This document shows positions 34,403-47,373 of a stretch of DNA of 64,000 nt, one piece after another. How positions within the stretch are numbered: the first letter of the stretch is position 1; each line of letters starts with the position of its first letter. Made by a program: the position numbers and the translations under genes. This DNA is from Lepeophtheirus salmonis (taxonomy: Eukaryota > Arthropoda > Copepoda > Siphonostomatoida > Caligidae): assembly GCF_016086655.4 (NCBI RefSeq), contig NC_052140.2, positions 3,100,001-3,164,000 of the forward strand. The letters run 5' to 3'. The notes beneath the pieces are model-generated. The model did not search any database. It was not told the DNA's origin and saw only the letters and a program-made list of their open reading frames with translations.

Positions 34403-34741
34403 GATTTAATAAACTAATAATTTTCATGTTTCCTTTGGTTAGCACTTTATTCTTTCAACACATTTATATAATATAATAACCTCTCATCTGTGATGTGAAA
34501 TAATCCATTTTTATCTCATTCAGACGTCTTGATTTTTTCATTTTGTTTTTTAGTTGTTCGCATTTTAGCCCCTATTTTTGAATCTAGTCAGAACTGCATG
34601 TGTATTCATTATATATCTGTATTTTTTCTTAATTGTAATGTGTGTTTTTTTCTAGGATATTGATAATAATGAAATAAATTCATTTGTTGTGAATTCTCTT
34701 TGTGCCAAATGTAATATTAATTAAATGCATATTTCAATAAA
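34403..34741 (+). promoter_or_regulatory. dsf 3' region with polyadenylation signals
   Basis: AATAAA hexamers at 34408-34413 (six bases after the stop), 34673-34678 and 34736-34741. The second and third are the more plausible 3' ends. Confidence 0.4.
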
Positions 34742-36758
34742 AAACCAAAATCCATTAAAATGCCAAATTTATAGTTATTTGAAAAACGAAGCCCTTTAAA
34801 TGAAAAAAAAAAAAAATCCTCAAGTCGTAGCAAACTAGATCCACGAAAAAAAAAATAGTTTAACAAAAAACCAATTCAAGACAAATAAGAGTTCTTAAAC
34901 CATCATCTCCCTTTCATTTTTATAACCCTGAGGATATATGTACATACCTTTCAAAGATGGGATATAGAGTGAGAAATCCATTAGTAATATTATAAAGAAA
35001 AACTTTGAATAAATGGACTAAAAAAAAATAGAAAGCATTTCATTTAAAAATCATTTATTTATTTTAGAGTTAAGAACGTAGTTTCTTCGTGTATTATTCT
35101 GAATGAGGTTTCAATTGGAGTTATGTACATGACTCTTGCAAGCCTCTTATAAGATATACCTCTAAACCAAGGCAAGATTTGTACAGACATTAATCTCTTA
35201 GAAGGTCATTACAGTCTAAATATCATTGACTCAATGCGATGTTATCTGAACTCAGATCTATAATTTAAGTGATTATATCTTTGCCAATATTGAAGCTAGT
35301 AGATTACATTTTTTCTATCATCTTTAACATCAACTGGTCAATAGATTGTCCGTTTTAGTAATTGTGTATACCTTTTACAAATACCAAATCTATAAAATGC
35401 ATTTATCAAATAGTACATTTTTAGAGGGAAAATATCTTAAACTCAGCCTGATACTATGCTATCTGGTTTGAATTGTATGATATTTTATTTGTTCGGAGCT
35501 AATAATATAGCTTGCAGGCCATTACAGATAAAAGTCAGTGTAAAATTGTTACAATTTATCTCACTTTATAAACTTGGAAATTGGATCCATCTCCACTCAT
35601 GTAAGATAGCAGAGTTTTAAGTACATGCATTGTGTTGTTCACATATTTCCACTCTCTGTATGTTAAAGCTAAATAACATGTAACATATTCTCGCTTTTGA
35701 AATATTGACATATGGGGGGCCCCCCAAAAGTTGTTAAACTCATTTGATTTATGTTTTGCGAGTTTTTTTTGTGCTGGATCATTTCCTTTTCTTCTAAAGT
35801 GTAAACAATATCAAAAAATCACGTGGATCTAAATATACAGATTGGAAATCAAAGATTTATTCAACAGTTTAACTTTTTTATTTTATTTTATTTGGAAGGA
35901 TTTGGAAGGATTCAAAAGAAACCTCCCCTTTCTGTTTATATAGCCATGACATGTAAGAAATTAGATCAAATTCATTTAACTTTCACCCTCAAAACCTAGT
36001 CGAAAAAAATAAAAAAAAATAATTTAAGCTCTTTAAGCCGATTGGGGCTAATTTGTAGCTATTGATGGGAGCTATTCAATGGATGGAAAAGAGAAGGAAG
36101 TGGGGGTAGAGAGGGGTTCAAGTAAGGGATTCAGAAAAGATTTTTTTCTTTTTTTCGTAGATCAATTACTAGATTGCTGAAAGGATGTTGAATAAATAAA
36201 GAGATTAAGTCTTTTCTTCCCCTCCTTCAAGCTCTTTCATCATGCTCACATCAAACAGCTAGAACCCTCAAGGAATCAGCTATTAAAGCTGCATTTGTGT
36301 GTGTGTGTGTTTCTATTTTTCACTAAAAGATATAAATAGTATGTATGACTATGTCAACATTTTAAACTCTCTCTATCATAATCAACAATTGCTTGCATAA
36401 ACACTTTTTTTTTTTAAATTAGAGATCGATTTCAGCACCTACGTAGAATAAAAAGTAGTACTGGAAGATGATTCCAAGAATACCAAAGTTGATTTATTGC
36501 ACTACGTGGTGAAGAACTGTTCAGTGATGCGGTACTCCAAAAATGATTCCCGTTTCATACTGAGTATATTTGGTTGTCCATGCCTACAAAATGAATGACT
36601 CACAGAACAATCACGTCACGTTTTCAAATGCACTATTTTCACAACGACCGTCTTATCTTCTATATATAGCGGGTACTCAAAACTTACAATAGCATGACTC
36701 AATTACCCAAAAAGGTATTTTTATGGAATCAAAAGTAGTCCACTCAAAACCAATGTCT
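34742..36758. other. gene-free stretch
   Basis: Contains the palindrome ggggggcccccc (35714-35725) and a (tg)n tract (36296-36310). No coding or transposon motifs identified. Confidence 0.4.
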
Positions 36759-37165
36759 TTATTTATGTTCAATATCTCCTCCTTTACAAACAACTACAGC
36801 CTCAATACGCTGATTGGAAGCTCTTGGTGATGAATCATGGCGTACTATGTTTCCATGATGGCAGCTCGGATCGTATTCAAATTTGGATGAGAGGCGCCTT
36901 GGACATTCTTCTGCAAGACACTCCAAACTGAAAAGTCTGGAGATTATATTAGGATTGGAGGAGGGTCACATGGAGACAGGCCGGATGTGCCACATATTGT
37001 TACTACATAAGTTTATGTTCTTCTTGGTTGTATGGGGTTGTAATTGAATTTTTGAATTTGAAGACAGTCCAAATGGAGATGCCAGTGGTCCTTGCAGCTT
37101 TATGGCAACTGACTCCTGCGCATAGGATATCCTTGCTTTGACGTTTATAGACTTAGAGATATGGA
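36759..37165 (-). mobile_element. Tc1/mariner-like relic, internally deleted
   Basis: On the minus strand an N-terminal stretch (…TGISIWTVFKFKNS, helix-turn-helix-like, near 37060) is followed after a deletion by the C-terminus: MWHIRP (decayed MWPP), DFSVWSVLQKNVQGASHPNL, NTIRAAIMET, RIEAVVVCKGGDIEHK and a stop at 36759-36761. The frame is broken several times. The QDGAPAH box is lost. Confidence 0.7.
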
Positions 37166-38729
37166 GAATTTTTTAAGTCTCCGCTCAGTAGATTTAAATA
37201 TGCAATTTACAGATGTAATGTACATTTATAAATTTCTTGCATCAGTTATTGTAAACTCTCAGACATGCGAGCTCAATTTCTTGAACAAAACAAAAATAAT
37301 ATATATATTTTTTTTTGTCAAATGAAGTCCTTATGACTAGTTAAGATTATGGTCGAGTAGCGGAAGAGGAGGGAAGAGGCAGATAGAGAGAGAGAGAGCC
37401 TGGAGAGGTGGTATAGCTTAAAAAGTATCGAAGTAAATTCTTCTTAATAGTTGAATCCCGTATCAGGCATCGGTGTTCATCATTGAAGGAGTTTGTATTT
37501 GTCAAAACTCGACTATTCTCGAATTAGGAGGGATGAAAATCCCCACTCAATTGTCTTGGATACATTGTTTCGATTTTATAAATTGAAATACAGACTTCTA
37601 CCATCAATTTGATCTGCTGACTCCCACTATTTCAAGAAAGATTGGCATAAATCTAGAATTATCCCCATAAATTTATAAGAATTACCCAAAGTATAGCCCT
37701 AGGCAAGATATATATTGATCAGACAATAATCTGACCTGGAACCAGATCTATTTTTACTCCTAGTCTAGAAACGGTTCAAGCGTGGGTCACGCCTTTTGAA
37801 GACACTATTAACTGCAATATTCTTTTAATAGGTAAAGTTAATACCACATCAGTGTCCAATAATCAAGTCTGACCAAGGCTTTGCATATTAAAAATATACA
37901 AAATACCAAAACATGTATGGCCCTTTTCTTAAGGCTCTGAGACTAGTAGGAAAAAACTAAGGGCATATTTAGATTTAAGGGAACAAATACTACTAAAATA
38001 ATTATTGAAATTACTTCTTGTGACATTTTTTTTCTCTCAATAAAGTAGCGTAATTAATCTTTAATGATCATTATTCATAGTAAAAATATCAGGGGATGTT
38101 TATCTCGATAATGATACTCCTATTAATTGCTGATAATGGTCTGATATATGGTGGTAATAGTTATATTGAAAGAAACTAATGACGGCTTAATTATCTCTAA
38201 GTGGCTTAATGGAACCGAGCTTGGTTTTTTATGTGTTGCTGTTAATGTTGTAAAGAGTCATATGAAGGGGAATAAAAATCAGATGAATCCTAATCCATAA
38301 AATTTTTTGTTCCGATTAAAATTTGTAAATGAAAAAAACCCTCAAAAAAAATACATGACCTGGAAAAACAGTGATTCTTAGAATAAGCAGCAAAGCTGAT
38401 TCCTAATTATATATATTTATATTATGTATGTAGATGTCAAAACATGACTTCTAAGACAGTTGTCAAAAGTTATTCAACAATGACATCTCTGTAAAAAATA
38501 TATATATTATTTTTTTGGCAAAAACTCCAATATGAGAACTCTAAATATATTTAAGCGTAAATAACAGATAGGGAAGAATGGACAATTAGCACAATTCTCA
38601 CTTGCGCTCATATTTTTCATCTTGTACAAGATTAAAATCTGATGGTTTCTTTCAAAAGTTTCGAGAAAAATATGAACTTTTGGCTTCCATTTCATCACCT
38701 TACAAACCGGTTTTAATATAAACATAAGC
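37166..38729. other. gene-free stretch
   Basis: (ga)n tract near 37384-37398. AT-rich elsewhere; no element ends paired. Confidence 0.4.
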
Positions 38730-39702
38730 TAACGGAGAGTAAGTCCGGTATGAATTTTACTCTAACATGTCCTTTGCTCAGTTTGTTTCCAGGCGACAAT
38801 TTTCTTTTAATCAGGATCAAAAATGTTGTGCCATTTTGTGTACTTTGTCTAAATTTATATGGTAAAAAGATACAACATATTTTTGGTCAAAGCAGTCGGG
38901 TGCACTACTCGATTCGTCAAAAATTTAGAGAATGTGCCCAGCATACAAGCGTCCAAAATCGTTCTGCTTTGTTGTGGAAAATAAACAAAAATTGAGGAGA
39001 ATCCCAACCAATTGATGGATTCGATCGCGGCCAGCATCGACGTAGCGTCCCGTTCAACTGTCCATCGTGTCATTAATGAAGGCTTTTAACCTTGTTAAAC
39101 ATGGAGAAAGTGTCACCCAAACCAAATGCTTTGATCAAGCGAAAAAATAGAAGCCTCCCGTGAAAGACCTTGTCTGGTTCTTCACAGATAAGAAAAATTT
39201 GTTTGAAACCTAGAAGGATAACTTGAAGAACAATAGATGGTTGGCCAAAAAGTCCTTATAACGTCCATAGGATCATGAAGACCAAGTACCGTGTTACGGT
39301 TCTTGGCTTTGTTAGGAGCGATGGTCACTTTATAATACCCCTCATCTTCAAGCATAGACGTATTGGTCAATGCCAGCGTCTACATCAGGATTCTGGTCTT
39401 CTAGGTATATGTCTGGATCCCTAGCATCATGAAAGATCGACCATGGAACTTTATTCTGAGAATTAAATATACGTACTGACGAATTCTAGGCCTCCTATCC
39501 CGCCGTAACCATTTGACTACTTTGTCAGGGCAATGTTAAACAGGTTTTGAATGAAGATTTCCACAGCACCACAAGATCCCTGAGAGTTGGTATCAGGAAT
39601 GCATTCTGGACTTTACACAGTGGGACAGTCAAGAAGGTAATGGGACGTTTTCGAGGACGTTTAGAACGTATGGCCTGAGCAAATGGCGATTTTATTGATT
39701 GA
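38730..39702 (+). mobile_element. Tc1/mariner-like transposase relic, near full length but decayed
   Basis: On +, across three frames: DNA-binding part near 38900 (…IRQKFRECAQHTSVQNR…), then MDSIAASIDVASR/STVHRVINEGF (39013-39088), LVKHGESVTQ, a TDKKNLFET box where the first catalytic Asp lies (39186), NNRWLAKK, a degraded QDGAPAH region, and the C-terminal half NEDFHSTTRSLRVGIRNAFW … VMGRFRGRLERMA…ANGDFID with a stop at 39700-39702. Many frameshifts and stops. The 3' flank to 39830 ('ttttttctctcgggttgcgaacgtttag') may hold its terminal sequence, but I could not pair an inverted end. Confidence 0.75.
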
Positions 39703-40722
39703 ATGTTAAATTTATTTAATATTGCTGATTTTTGTGAAAATTTTAATAAAATTGCTTAAGAAATAATGTCAGAGTAGGGTTTCATTTTTTTCTCTCGGGT
39801 TGCGAACGTTTAGATGAATCACCCTTTAGTTAATGATATTTTAGCTGCATTACGAATGTTAAAGTTTTAATCAATAGGAATGTATGGCAGAATTATCATT
39901 TTATTCTTTTTAAAATACTATTTTATTCAAATATTCAAATATTATGACTTGGTGGAAGGATTGATGGATGTATCACGCGATGTTGTCATGATTTGCTGAC
40001 GGACAAGTATTGGAACTTCCACTAAATTACATTTTTTCTTATAGCTTTGTAAATTGTTAGCATGCAAAGATGTTTTTATGGGAAAATTTTGTGCAATATC
40101 ATTATGTTAACGAGCTGTTCTAGGTTGATCTTTTTCTTTTCTTAAGATAAAAGGACAATCACTTTCAAGGGGGACAGTTTGTACATAAAATTGACATCCA
40201 AGAAAACGGATAGTTCTTCAAGAGTCAAACTGAAAGATTGCCGGCATATTAAAAGTAAATATCCAGACTATCCAGCTGATAAAAAAACGCATAATAAATG
40301 TCGGGGAGCAGAAAGAGGTTGTTTGTCATCGAAAAGGGGCTGGTAAACATCCTACGGATGTCCAGGAGTCATGAAAAAAGATCCATCAATGCCCATGAAA
40401 ATTCCTTGGTGAAATACAAGGAATTTTGGAGGTCAAAAATTTTATGACAGCTCAAGGAGGTTTGACCGAGGTGATCATATCGTGAGGTCCCATGGTAAAT
40501 GTTGACAAAAACTCTTAGTCAGAAACAGACCACTTGATACAAGTCAACTGTGAACTATTTAAAAAGATGTGGGGACAAATATCCTTACAAATGACCAAGT
40601 GCATAACAGTTTATGATTGACAGATATCAGACATTATCAACAGGTGATATTGGGCCTATCTGTGCCCCTTATTTAGCCGTTTCACTTCTAACAATCCATC
40701 TATCTTTGATGTGTTTGTCATC
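39703..40722. other. unassigned stretch, some codon-like composition
   Basis: 40130-40640 is less AT-rich than its surroundings and reads as broken frames on +, perhaps an old retroelement. No motif is clear enough to name. Confidence 0.3.
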
Positions 40723-41170
40723 GGTGCCGGGAATGTATTTGATAGGGGGGAGGGGCAAATAGTGACGTCATTAGGGCCATTTTTATGGACTTTTTGAGGG
40801 AGGCGGCCAGCCACGTGACTAATATTTTTTGAGAGGTTTGCTTTTTATAAAAATCCAAAAAATATACAAAAATTGAATCTAAAATATTAGATTTTATGGA
40901 AAAAAAATTTAAAATCAACACGCATGTACAAAAAATTAAAATTTTTAGAAAAAAAAATTCAAAAATTAAATTTTTCTTAATGCAAAACTCCACTACTGTT
41001 TATAATTTTTTTTTTTTTTTTTTTTGTAAACAGCAGTAAAATCCATAGCTACTCATAAAATTAAAATTTTTGAGAAAAAAAAATTGAAAAATTAAATAAA
41101 ATTTCAGACTCTAAATTCCTGTATGGGGGGGGCTACAGCCCCTCCAGCCCACCCCCCTGCAGATGTTCCC
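40723..41170. mobile_element. AT-rich MITE of the CGTCCGC/G-rich family
   Basis: The right end (read inverted: gggaacatctgcaggggggtgggctggaggggctgta) matches the left end of 50148-50880 ('gtctgcaggaggtgggctggagggactgta'). The left side has a gataggggggagggg tract. The body is the 'aaaaattaaatttttgaga…ccatagctactcataaaa' AT-rich type. Left boundary approximate. Confidence 0.6.
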
Positions 41171-41774
41171 ACAAATTAATTTTCATTTTTGAGTTCAATT
41201 TACATATCAATTGTTTTTTGACATGGTTGTATCAACATATTTACTCCAATTGGAGCATCTAATAGTCAGGAGCACCCTCGAGTGTCTGAAATTGTCACAA
41301 ATATAACAGTTTAATTTAAACTTTAATACTGCGAAAATAAATTTATACGACCCTGTACATATATAAATATATATTGCAAATGAAACTTAGAAAGCAGATG
41401 TCGATGATCTTTAGTCAATGAGGATGCATCAATGGTGTCTAAAAAACCAATTATTAGGTTGAAACATACATAAGTAGCAATTAATCCACACTCATAATAT
41501 GTAGAATCTACTTCTATATTTATTTTCTCTCTCTCCCTTAAGTTAATTTTCATCGCGTGTCAATTCTTCACACCAAGAAAAAGAAAACAATAACAAAAAA
41601 ATAGATTTACGACTCCTTGTATTGTTACTTTTTTTAAAGGCGTAGCCAATGAGTTCTATAAATAGAAGGGTATAAAATATTCTCTTGAAAGGGATAACTA
41701 CTTTTTTTAATTGCAAGATTTTATATTTTCTAAAACATGTCATCATTATTCTTTAGTTATTGAGGAGGCAAAAT
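41171..41774. other. no identifiable feature
   Basis: AT-rich. The minus frames of 67-76 codons here have no recognised motif. Confidence 0.35.
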
Positions 41775-42003
41775 TTAAGTACTAAGCAATCCTTTTGTAC
41801 TAGTTCTATAAAAATGCTCTTCCGAATCTTGCATTATATTCCAAACGAATTCAGTATCTATGCAAAGGAGGCATTGATGTAAGAAGTTTGAATTGTCTCT
41901 CGGTTGCGAACTGCCCAAAGGAGAATGCTTTAATTTCACGCAAGTGGGAACTGTCTCCACTGATATTCCTGCGGACGTTACATGGTCGACCTGACTAATT
42001 GAT
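41775..42003 (-). pseudogene. unidentified coding remnant
   Basis: The minus strand is open for about 75 codons (…QVDHVTSAGISVETVPTCVK…, …FLHQCLLCIDTEFVWNIMQD…) with a more protein-like composition than its surroundings. No ATG leads it and I cannot name the family. It lies head-to-head with the retroelement relic at 42132-42570, so it may be part of an old mobile element. Confidence 0.25.
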
Positions 42004-42131
42004 CAAATGGATGAATAGTCCTTTAAATCAAGGTTAGGTCATTTTAATTGTGTCGAAAGACCCCTTGTTCCGTTCAGGATGAAAGCCAGAGATCAGGAAA
42101 TGTTTTTAAAAAATCAACTGTGATTCCTGTT

Positions 42132-42570
42132 TGTGACTATTTGGAATGGAGAAACATCAACAAAGGAGTACATAACAGCATCAAAGACATATAGAGTAAA
42201 TATTTGACATCTTCTGAGAGATGGTTCAAATATCGATTACTCTCATGAACGTGAGAGATGGAGGCAAAATTCTTTAATGACCAGAGGAGTGTTTGCCCGT
42301 TTTGCAATGGTGGAAGAGAGATGATTTGCCATCTCTTTCGGAGCTGCCGGCTTTTAAGTGTAAGTTATGAGTGGATCTCATATGGACTGCTGTAGAATTT
42401 TGGAACAAAAACTGCTTGAGATGATTTTTTAGGACACTATTGTGGTCAATGCCATTAGTACAATAACATATTAATTAATTCAGGCAAAAAGGACTAAGAA
42501 GGACGTAAACCTTACAGACGTCATCTCCATTACTAACGTATATATCAAAGCCATTAAAGAAATGGGCTAG
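42132..42570 (+). pseudogene. non-LTR retrotransposon-like C-terminus (zinc-binding segment)
   Basis: One + frame, interrupted by three stops, reads …DYLEWRNINKGVHNSI…, …LTSSERWFKYRLLS…, then SVCPFCNGGREMICHLFRSC (CPxC…HLFxxC) and …IQAKRTKKDVNLTDV…IKAIKEMG with a stop at 42568-42570. The C-P-x-C-x8-H-x3-C layout fits the zinc-binding domain found after the reverse transcriptase of many LINE-type elements. The polymerase itself is not visible. Seen: motif. Inferred: element class. Confidence 0.4.
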
Positions 42571-43378
42571 TGCTTCAGTTAATTGAAAACTATGGCACTA
42601 ACGTTATTAAGTTTTAATTGTTCTTCTGTTTGTTTTTTATCTTTATTTATTTTTTTTGATCATTTTTTCATTTTTGAAAGAAAAAAAACCCGGTTTTTTT
42701 TTTGCATTTTCTAAACCTTTTATCATTATTCTTTAATCATTGAGGAGATAAAGTTGAACCCGTCAAGACCCAAGGTATTCCATTTTTTCTGAATTTCAGC
42801 AGCTATTTCTTTTGAAATTATATTTTTTTTTTATAAAAAATAAATCTATGAGCCTCAAAATTTGCACATATATTCTCTGACTATTATTTAACAATGAAGT
42901 ATTAACATGCAGAAAGGTATGGCTAAAAAAAATTGCAGAAGATATTCTTTTAATTATTGTCCAAACAAGAAGAATTTTGATAAAGCCTCCTTCAAATCCA
43001 AAGGGTATTTTTTTGAATAAATAATGGATTTACGAGTCTCAAAATGTGTGCACATACCCTTGTCATTATTCTAATGCATCGTACAAAAAGGTGTATGTAT
43101 AAAAAAAAGTCTAAAATGTCGTTTTTATGACTATAGCTACAAATATTATATTAAAAGTACTTCTTATTTAATGGAAATAAAAAATAAGATATTATCTTGA
43201 TCATCATTAACGTCCTTACCATACAAGGAATGGGATATGTGCTTATACCTTCCTCTCACGACAGCTTGTATCTGACCTAACATAACGTCATGACAGCGTA
43301 ACAGCTCTCATCTCAAACATTCTTCATATTGTCAGGGTTACCACATTCATTTTCTGTTTCTTTTATTTCTTCATTTAG
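42571..43378. other. gene-free stretch
   Basis: AT-rich. 43275-43335 shares 'attcttca.attgtcagggt' with 30660-30690, part of a small dispersed repeat. Confidence 0.35.
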
Positions 43379-43508
43379 GGAGGACATTACTCTGGATCAT
43401 GAATCTAAAGTCTTTACCATTATTATTACAATTTTGTATGGAGGCTCATAAATTTGAAGGGGCATGTTATCAGTGGGCCAATGTTTGTTTGGCAGAGTGG
43501 AATTGCAA
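43379..43508 (+). CDS. candidate coding exon, Cys-rich, unknown family
   Basis: A strong pyrimidine tract and acceptor (tttcttttatttcttcatttag) precede an open frame, and a donor-like gtattg follows at 43509. From the ATG at 43399 it reads MNLKSLPLLLQFCMEAHKFE then GACYQWANVCLAEWNCK; without splicing it would stop at 43513-43515. Four cysteines in 37 residues suggest a secreted or extracellular protein, but no family is recognised and no partner exon was found. Confidence 0.2.
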
Positions 43509-43515
43509 GTATTGA

Positions 43516-44729
43516 TTCTAGTACGAATGTAATACAGTATCGTTTAAACGCGTCAGAGAAGATTTGAATAAGTGATTATTATGTATCTTATTTTCTTCTC
43601 TTATAAGAGAAGGAAAGGTTGAGAGATTCACTAACGAGTGACGTCAGCATTGTTGACACAATGAAGTTTTTACAAAAAAAAAAATATATTTTTTAAGTAA
43701 AATAGCTAACTATTTAATGTCAAAATGGGACCAATAATTTACCTGCCAATTTTGAACAAAAAAATAACTTTTTTATATCATCATTATTATTGTAAAGCCC
43801 TTGAATTTCCCACCCATGTGTTATAATAGACCCTAAAATGTATGAAACATATTTTTTTATATCGTTATACAATCTTATTTCGATTCTAGGCCATTTTGCA
43901 GCTAAGAGCCACTGGTCAATCAGTTCTTATAAAATAGAGTCACGATCTGTAATTCCTGTGTCCACATAAAAAATAAACAACTTCTTTACTTCTCAGTGTT
44001 TTTTTATATGCCTTTATTTAGATAGCAAATGATATATAAGAATTAAACATAATTGTCTAGTCAAGCTGCATTTGAAGAAATGTAATTCTTTTAAAATTTC
44101 TTCACCAGATTTTGGCTTACAATCATAGATATAACAACAAACTCGTTTCTTCAAACTCTTTCTTAAAAGTGTTAGCATCTTCCGCAATGTTCAAAAATGT
44201 CTATATGAGTTTGATGGATTATATCTAATAATATCATAAGGCCAGTCTCAAGCACCTTAGATCGTCATAGGAATATTCAATTAGAACACTTCGTATCTTG
44301 CACCGTCGTAATTAAAATTGCACGAATATCCTCTGCAACTAGTTATATTCTTATAACCTTTACCATATAATATAACATTTCTCTATCGATTTAGTTTTAG
44401 GAGTATGAACTATATTTTCTTATGACCCGGAGAACAGACTTATCACCGTAATTATATCCAGAGTATTGTCCTCCAGACCCCTGACGTTTAAACGAGTAAA
44501 TGATCACCGAATATGTAACTGAGTCAATTCTGAAAAAGTGTGTCTAATGATGTTGAGTAATTTACCACAATTTTTACATAAAGGCTGACAAACCTAATTC
44601 CAGTGACTGTTTAAATTTGAGGTGTGAATTTTCTTCCAACATCAATTTACTAGGTTGTTTTATTTCCATAATCATAATTATATTTATGTGGCCCTAAATT
44701 TGACAAAATGATGTAAACATTCCTTGATT
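43516..44729. other. gene-free stretch
   Basis: AT-rich, no named feature. Confidence 0.4.
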
Positions 44730-44780
44730 CGGGGAATGAGGCTCAAGTCCTCCAGCCCAACCCCTGTGAACGCCCATGGC
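44730..44780. repeat. solo end of CGTCCGC-family MITE
   Basis: Read inverted: gggcgttcacaggggttgggctggagga, matching the subterminal sequence of 40723-41170 and 50148-50880. No second end found within a few hundred bases. Confidence 0.5.
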
Positions 44781-46349
44781 ATCAATTGTAAAATCTTAAA
44801 AACTTTAAACCTAATAATTCGTCAAGTTATTTATTGAAAGTTTAATTACCTGAATTATAGACATATTGTATATCAAACTTATCTGTATGAGAATATAATT
44901 AAATGCAAGATTTCCCACAGATGTAAAACCCCAAGAAATACCATACATAAATGTGTGGCGATAACATAAAAGCAAGCTGGGATTTTTTGAGAGAAAACTG
45001 CATTATAAGTTTATAACTTCATTGACAAACCAAGGAGGATTTTTTAAAGAGTACTGAAAAATTGCCAAACAAGTTATTAATATAATTGATTTTCTTTAAA
45101 TTTTTACATGAAAATATTATATATACGAGTTCAGTACATTTGATCGTGCGGCATTTGAACTTTATATAGAATTTTAATATCATCAATATAATCCATTTCA
45201 GTTTGGTGAGGCTTATTATTCACCAGGTAATCCCTTCCTTCTTTTCGTTATTCTAGCAACGTGATACACTCTTCTTTAAATATAATTTTCACGTCATGAC
45301 GTCTCAGTATCTTTTATGATCAGTGTTACCAAATATCTGATTTTTATAAGGTTCATTTAACCTTTTATACCGCGGCTCCAAGGAATTTTTTTAATTAATA
45401 TGTATAAGTTACAGTACTCATATCAAGAGATACGTTTATCATACTGTCGTAATATTGAGAAAAAGTATATCAGCTTGCTTTTATGTTATTGCCACGATTA
45501 TTATATATTTATGATTAATATGACTCTGGACATTTGAACTTGATAATGTACCAGAGAAGACTAATATTTGAGTAATTTGCATCCAAATAGTCAAAAATGA
45601 CACATTTAATTTATGAATCATCCATAGAATCATTCCTTTACCCTCCTCTCAAATCTACTGTAAACCCTTCCTAACGCAAACGCTATATATGTTTGTTTCT
45701 TTTTTTAAATTGTTAAAGCCATTTAATGGAGTAATAACTTTTATATATACAAAATTGCCTGCTTCTCTGCAGTTTTTTCAGGTAGTAACATTTTTGTACA
45801 GCCCTCTACTATTAAAAATTAGAAGTGAAGGGATGACCGCATTAACCAGTTGATTTGTCTGGGATTGCTACAAATCTTTTTAAAGGTGGAAGAAGGCAAA
45901 ATATACTAATTCATTTGGAGGTAAAGTTATTTTATTTAGTGGTGACAAATAGGTACAGTTGTACAAAAAGGCACACGAGAAGATGTAGTTGGGAGTTGTA
46001 TTATGAATAACATAACATTATTTATTTGAATTTTTAAATTATTTGAGAAACATACAATTGGCCTATACACAACTATGCAGATTTTGTGTCTAAAGGCGTA
46101 CGTGGAACGGACTGGCTCATAAATATTAGTCAACATTTGTTACAAATGTATTGAACACTTTTAAAATGGCGTCTCCTTCAATTATGATTTAATTTATGCG
46201 TGACGTTAGTGAGCCCCGTTCTATTCTATATTTTGACTTTTCTAGCTACGTCCTTCATCTCTACCTCTCGCAACAATCAACTTTGAAAGAATAGAGTAGT
46301 AGAACATTTATTATTGCTGTCAAATAATAATAACAAAAGGAAGAATACA

Positions 46350-46384
<35 letters not shown>

Positions 46385-47031
46385 AGAAGAATTAAAGGGA
46401 GCAAATGATGCTCAAAAACTGACTGAGGACGAGGAGGACTCGAGAAAACGAAAAGCTATTACTTCTTTTTCCTTTTTTTTTCACGTGTTGTTTTTCCCAA
46501 GTTATTATTATTTTTCTTTTTTAATCCCTTTCTCTCTTTGTCCTCTACTCACCGTTTGTCTAACTTACTCCCCCCTCCTCCTTCTCCATCATCATAATAT
46601 GTATGTACATATGAATGGTTGGAGAGAGAGAGAGAGAGAGAATAATCGATTATGATGGAGAGAGGAAGAAAAAAAGAGAGTTCATCTTTTTTTTTAGATA
46701 TAAATTTGTAATAATATAACATCTAAAGGAGAAAAGATGATGGAAAAGAAGAATCTATCCAGCCAGCATCGTAATTAATCGGTTCTAGGAGTCGTGGAAA
46801 AAGAGTCAGCTGGGAAACATCGTCACTTTTTCATCTCCTTCTTTTTTTTTTTTTTATTATTATTTATTAGTAGTTGTCGTCATATTTGATAAATTAGGAG
46901 ATATTATATATATATATGGTTTGTACAAATTGCTACTTGTATAAGCAAATTGTACAAGTTGCAACTAGTAAAGGAAGACTTAATAGTAGACGTGCTATGA
47001 GAATAATACAATAGTTGAATCTATTATGAAT
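44781..47031. other. gene-free stretch with microsatellites
   Basis: A30 run at 46353-46382, (ga)n at 46622-46640, (ta)n near 46900-46917. The 113-codon + frame over 46314-46655 is low-complexity read-through, not a gene. Confidence 0.4.
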
Positions 47032-47373
47032 TAGTGTTGTGTCCGTCCTTATTTAGAACGACCCCGGTCCCGGCCAGTCCAGCCCCACTTATCGATCCTT
47101 AAAGAAGGTAAAATCCATCCCTCATGACGTCAATGAGTGTGTTTTTCCTTAATAAAATAAATTATAGAACCATTTAACAATATGATAGATAATATGTTTG
47201 TATTTTATTGTAAAGGATAATATTTTTTTGCAAGATACATATTTCACTTATCTTATTTGGCTCAATAAATCGTCGACACTTTTATCATAAAGTCCGAAGG
47301 ACCGGTCCCAATGACTGAATGTCCTAAGACTGGACTGGAATGGACCAAATAAATAAGGAGCCACACAACACTA
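47032..47373. mobile_element. hAT-like MITE, tagtgttg family
   Basis: Ends tagtgttgtgtccgtccttattta and (reverse complement) tagtgttgtgtggctccttattta match at about 20 of 24. The interior shares 'aaagaaggtaa', 'gacgtcaatgagtgtgtttttcc' and 'gtccgaaggaccggtcc…aagactggactgga' with 7573-7883. Flanking 8-mers do not match well. Confidence 0.75.

Noticed and set aside
35714..35725. ggggggcccccc palindrome
   Set aside because: Striking but isolated; no associated arms or element ends found.
46314..46655. 113-codon + frame
   Set aside because: Built from poly-A (Lys), poly-pyrimidine and (ga)n low-complexity sequence.
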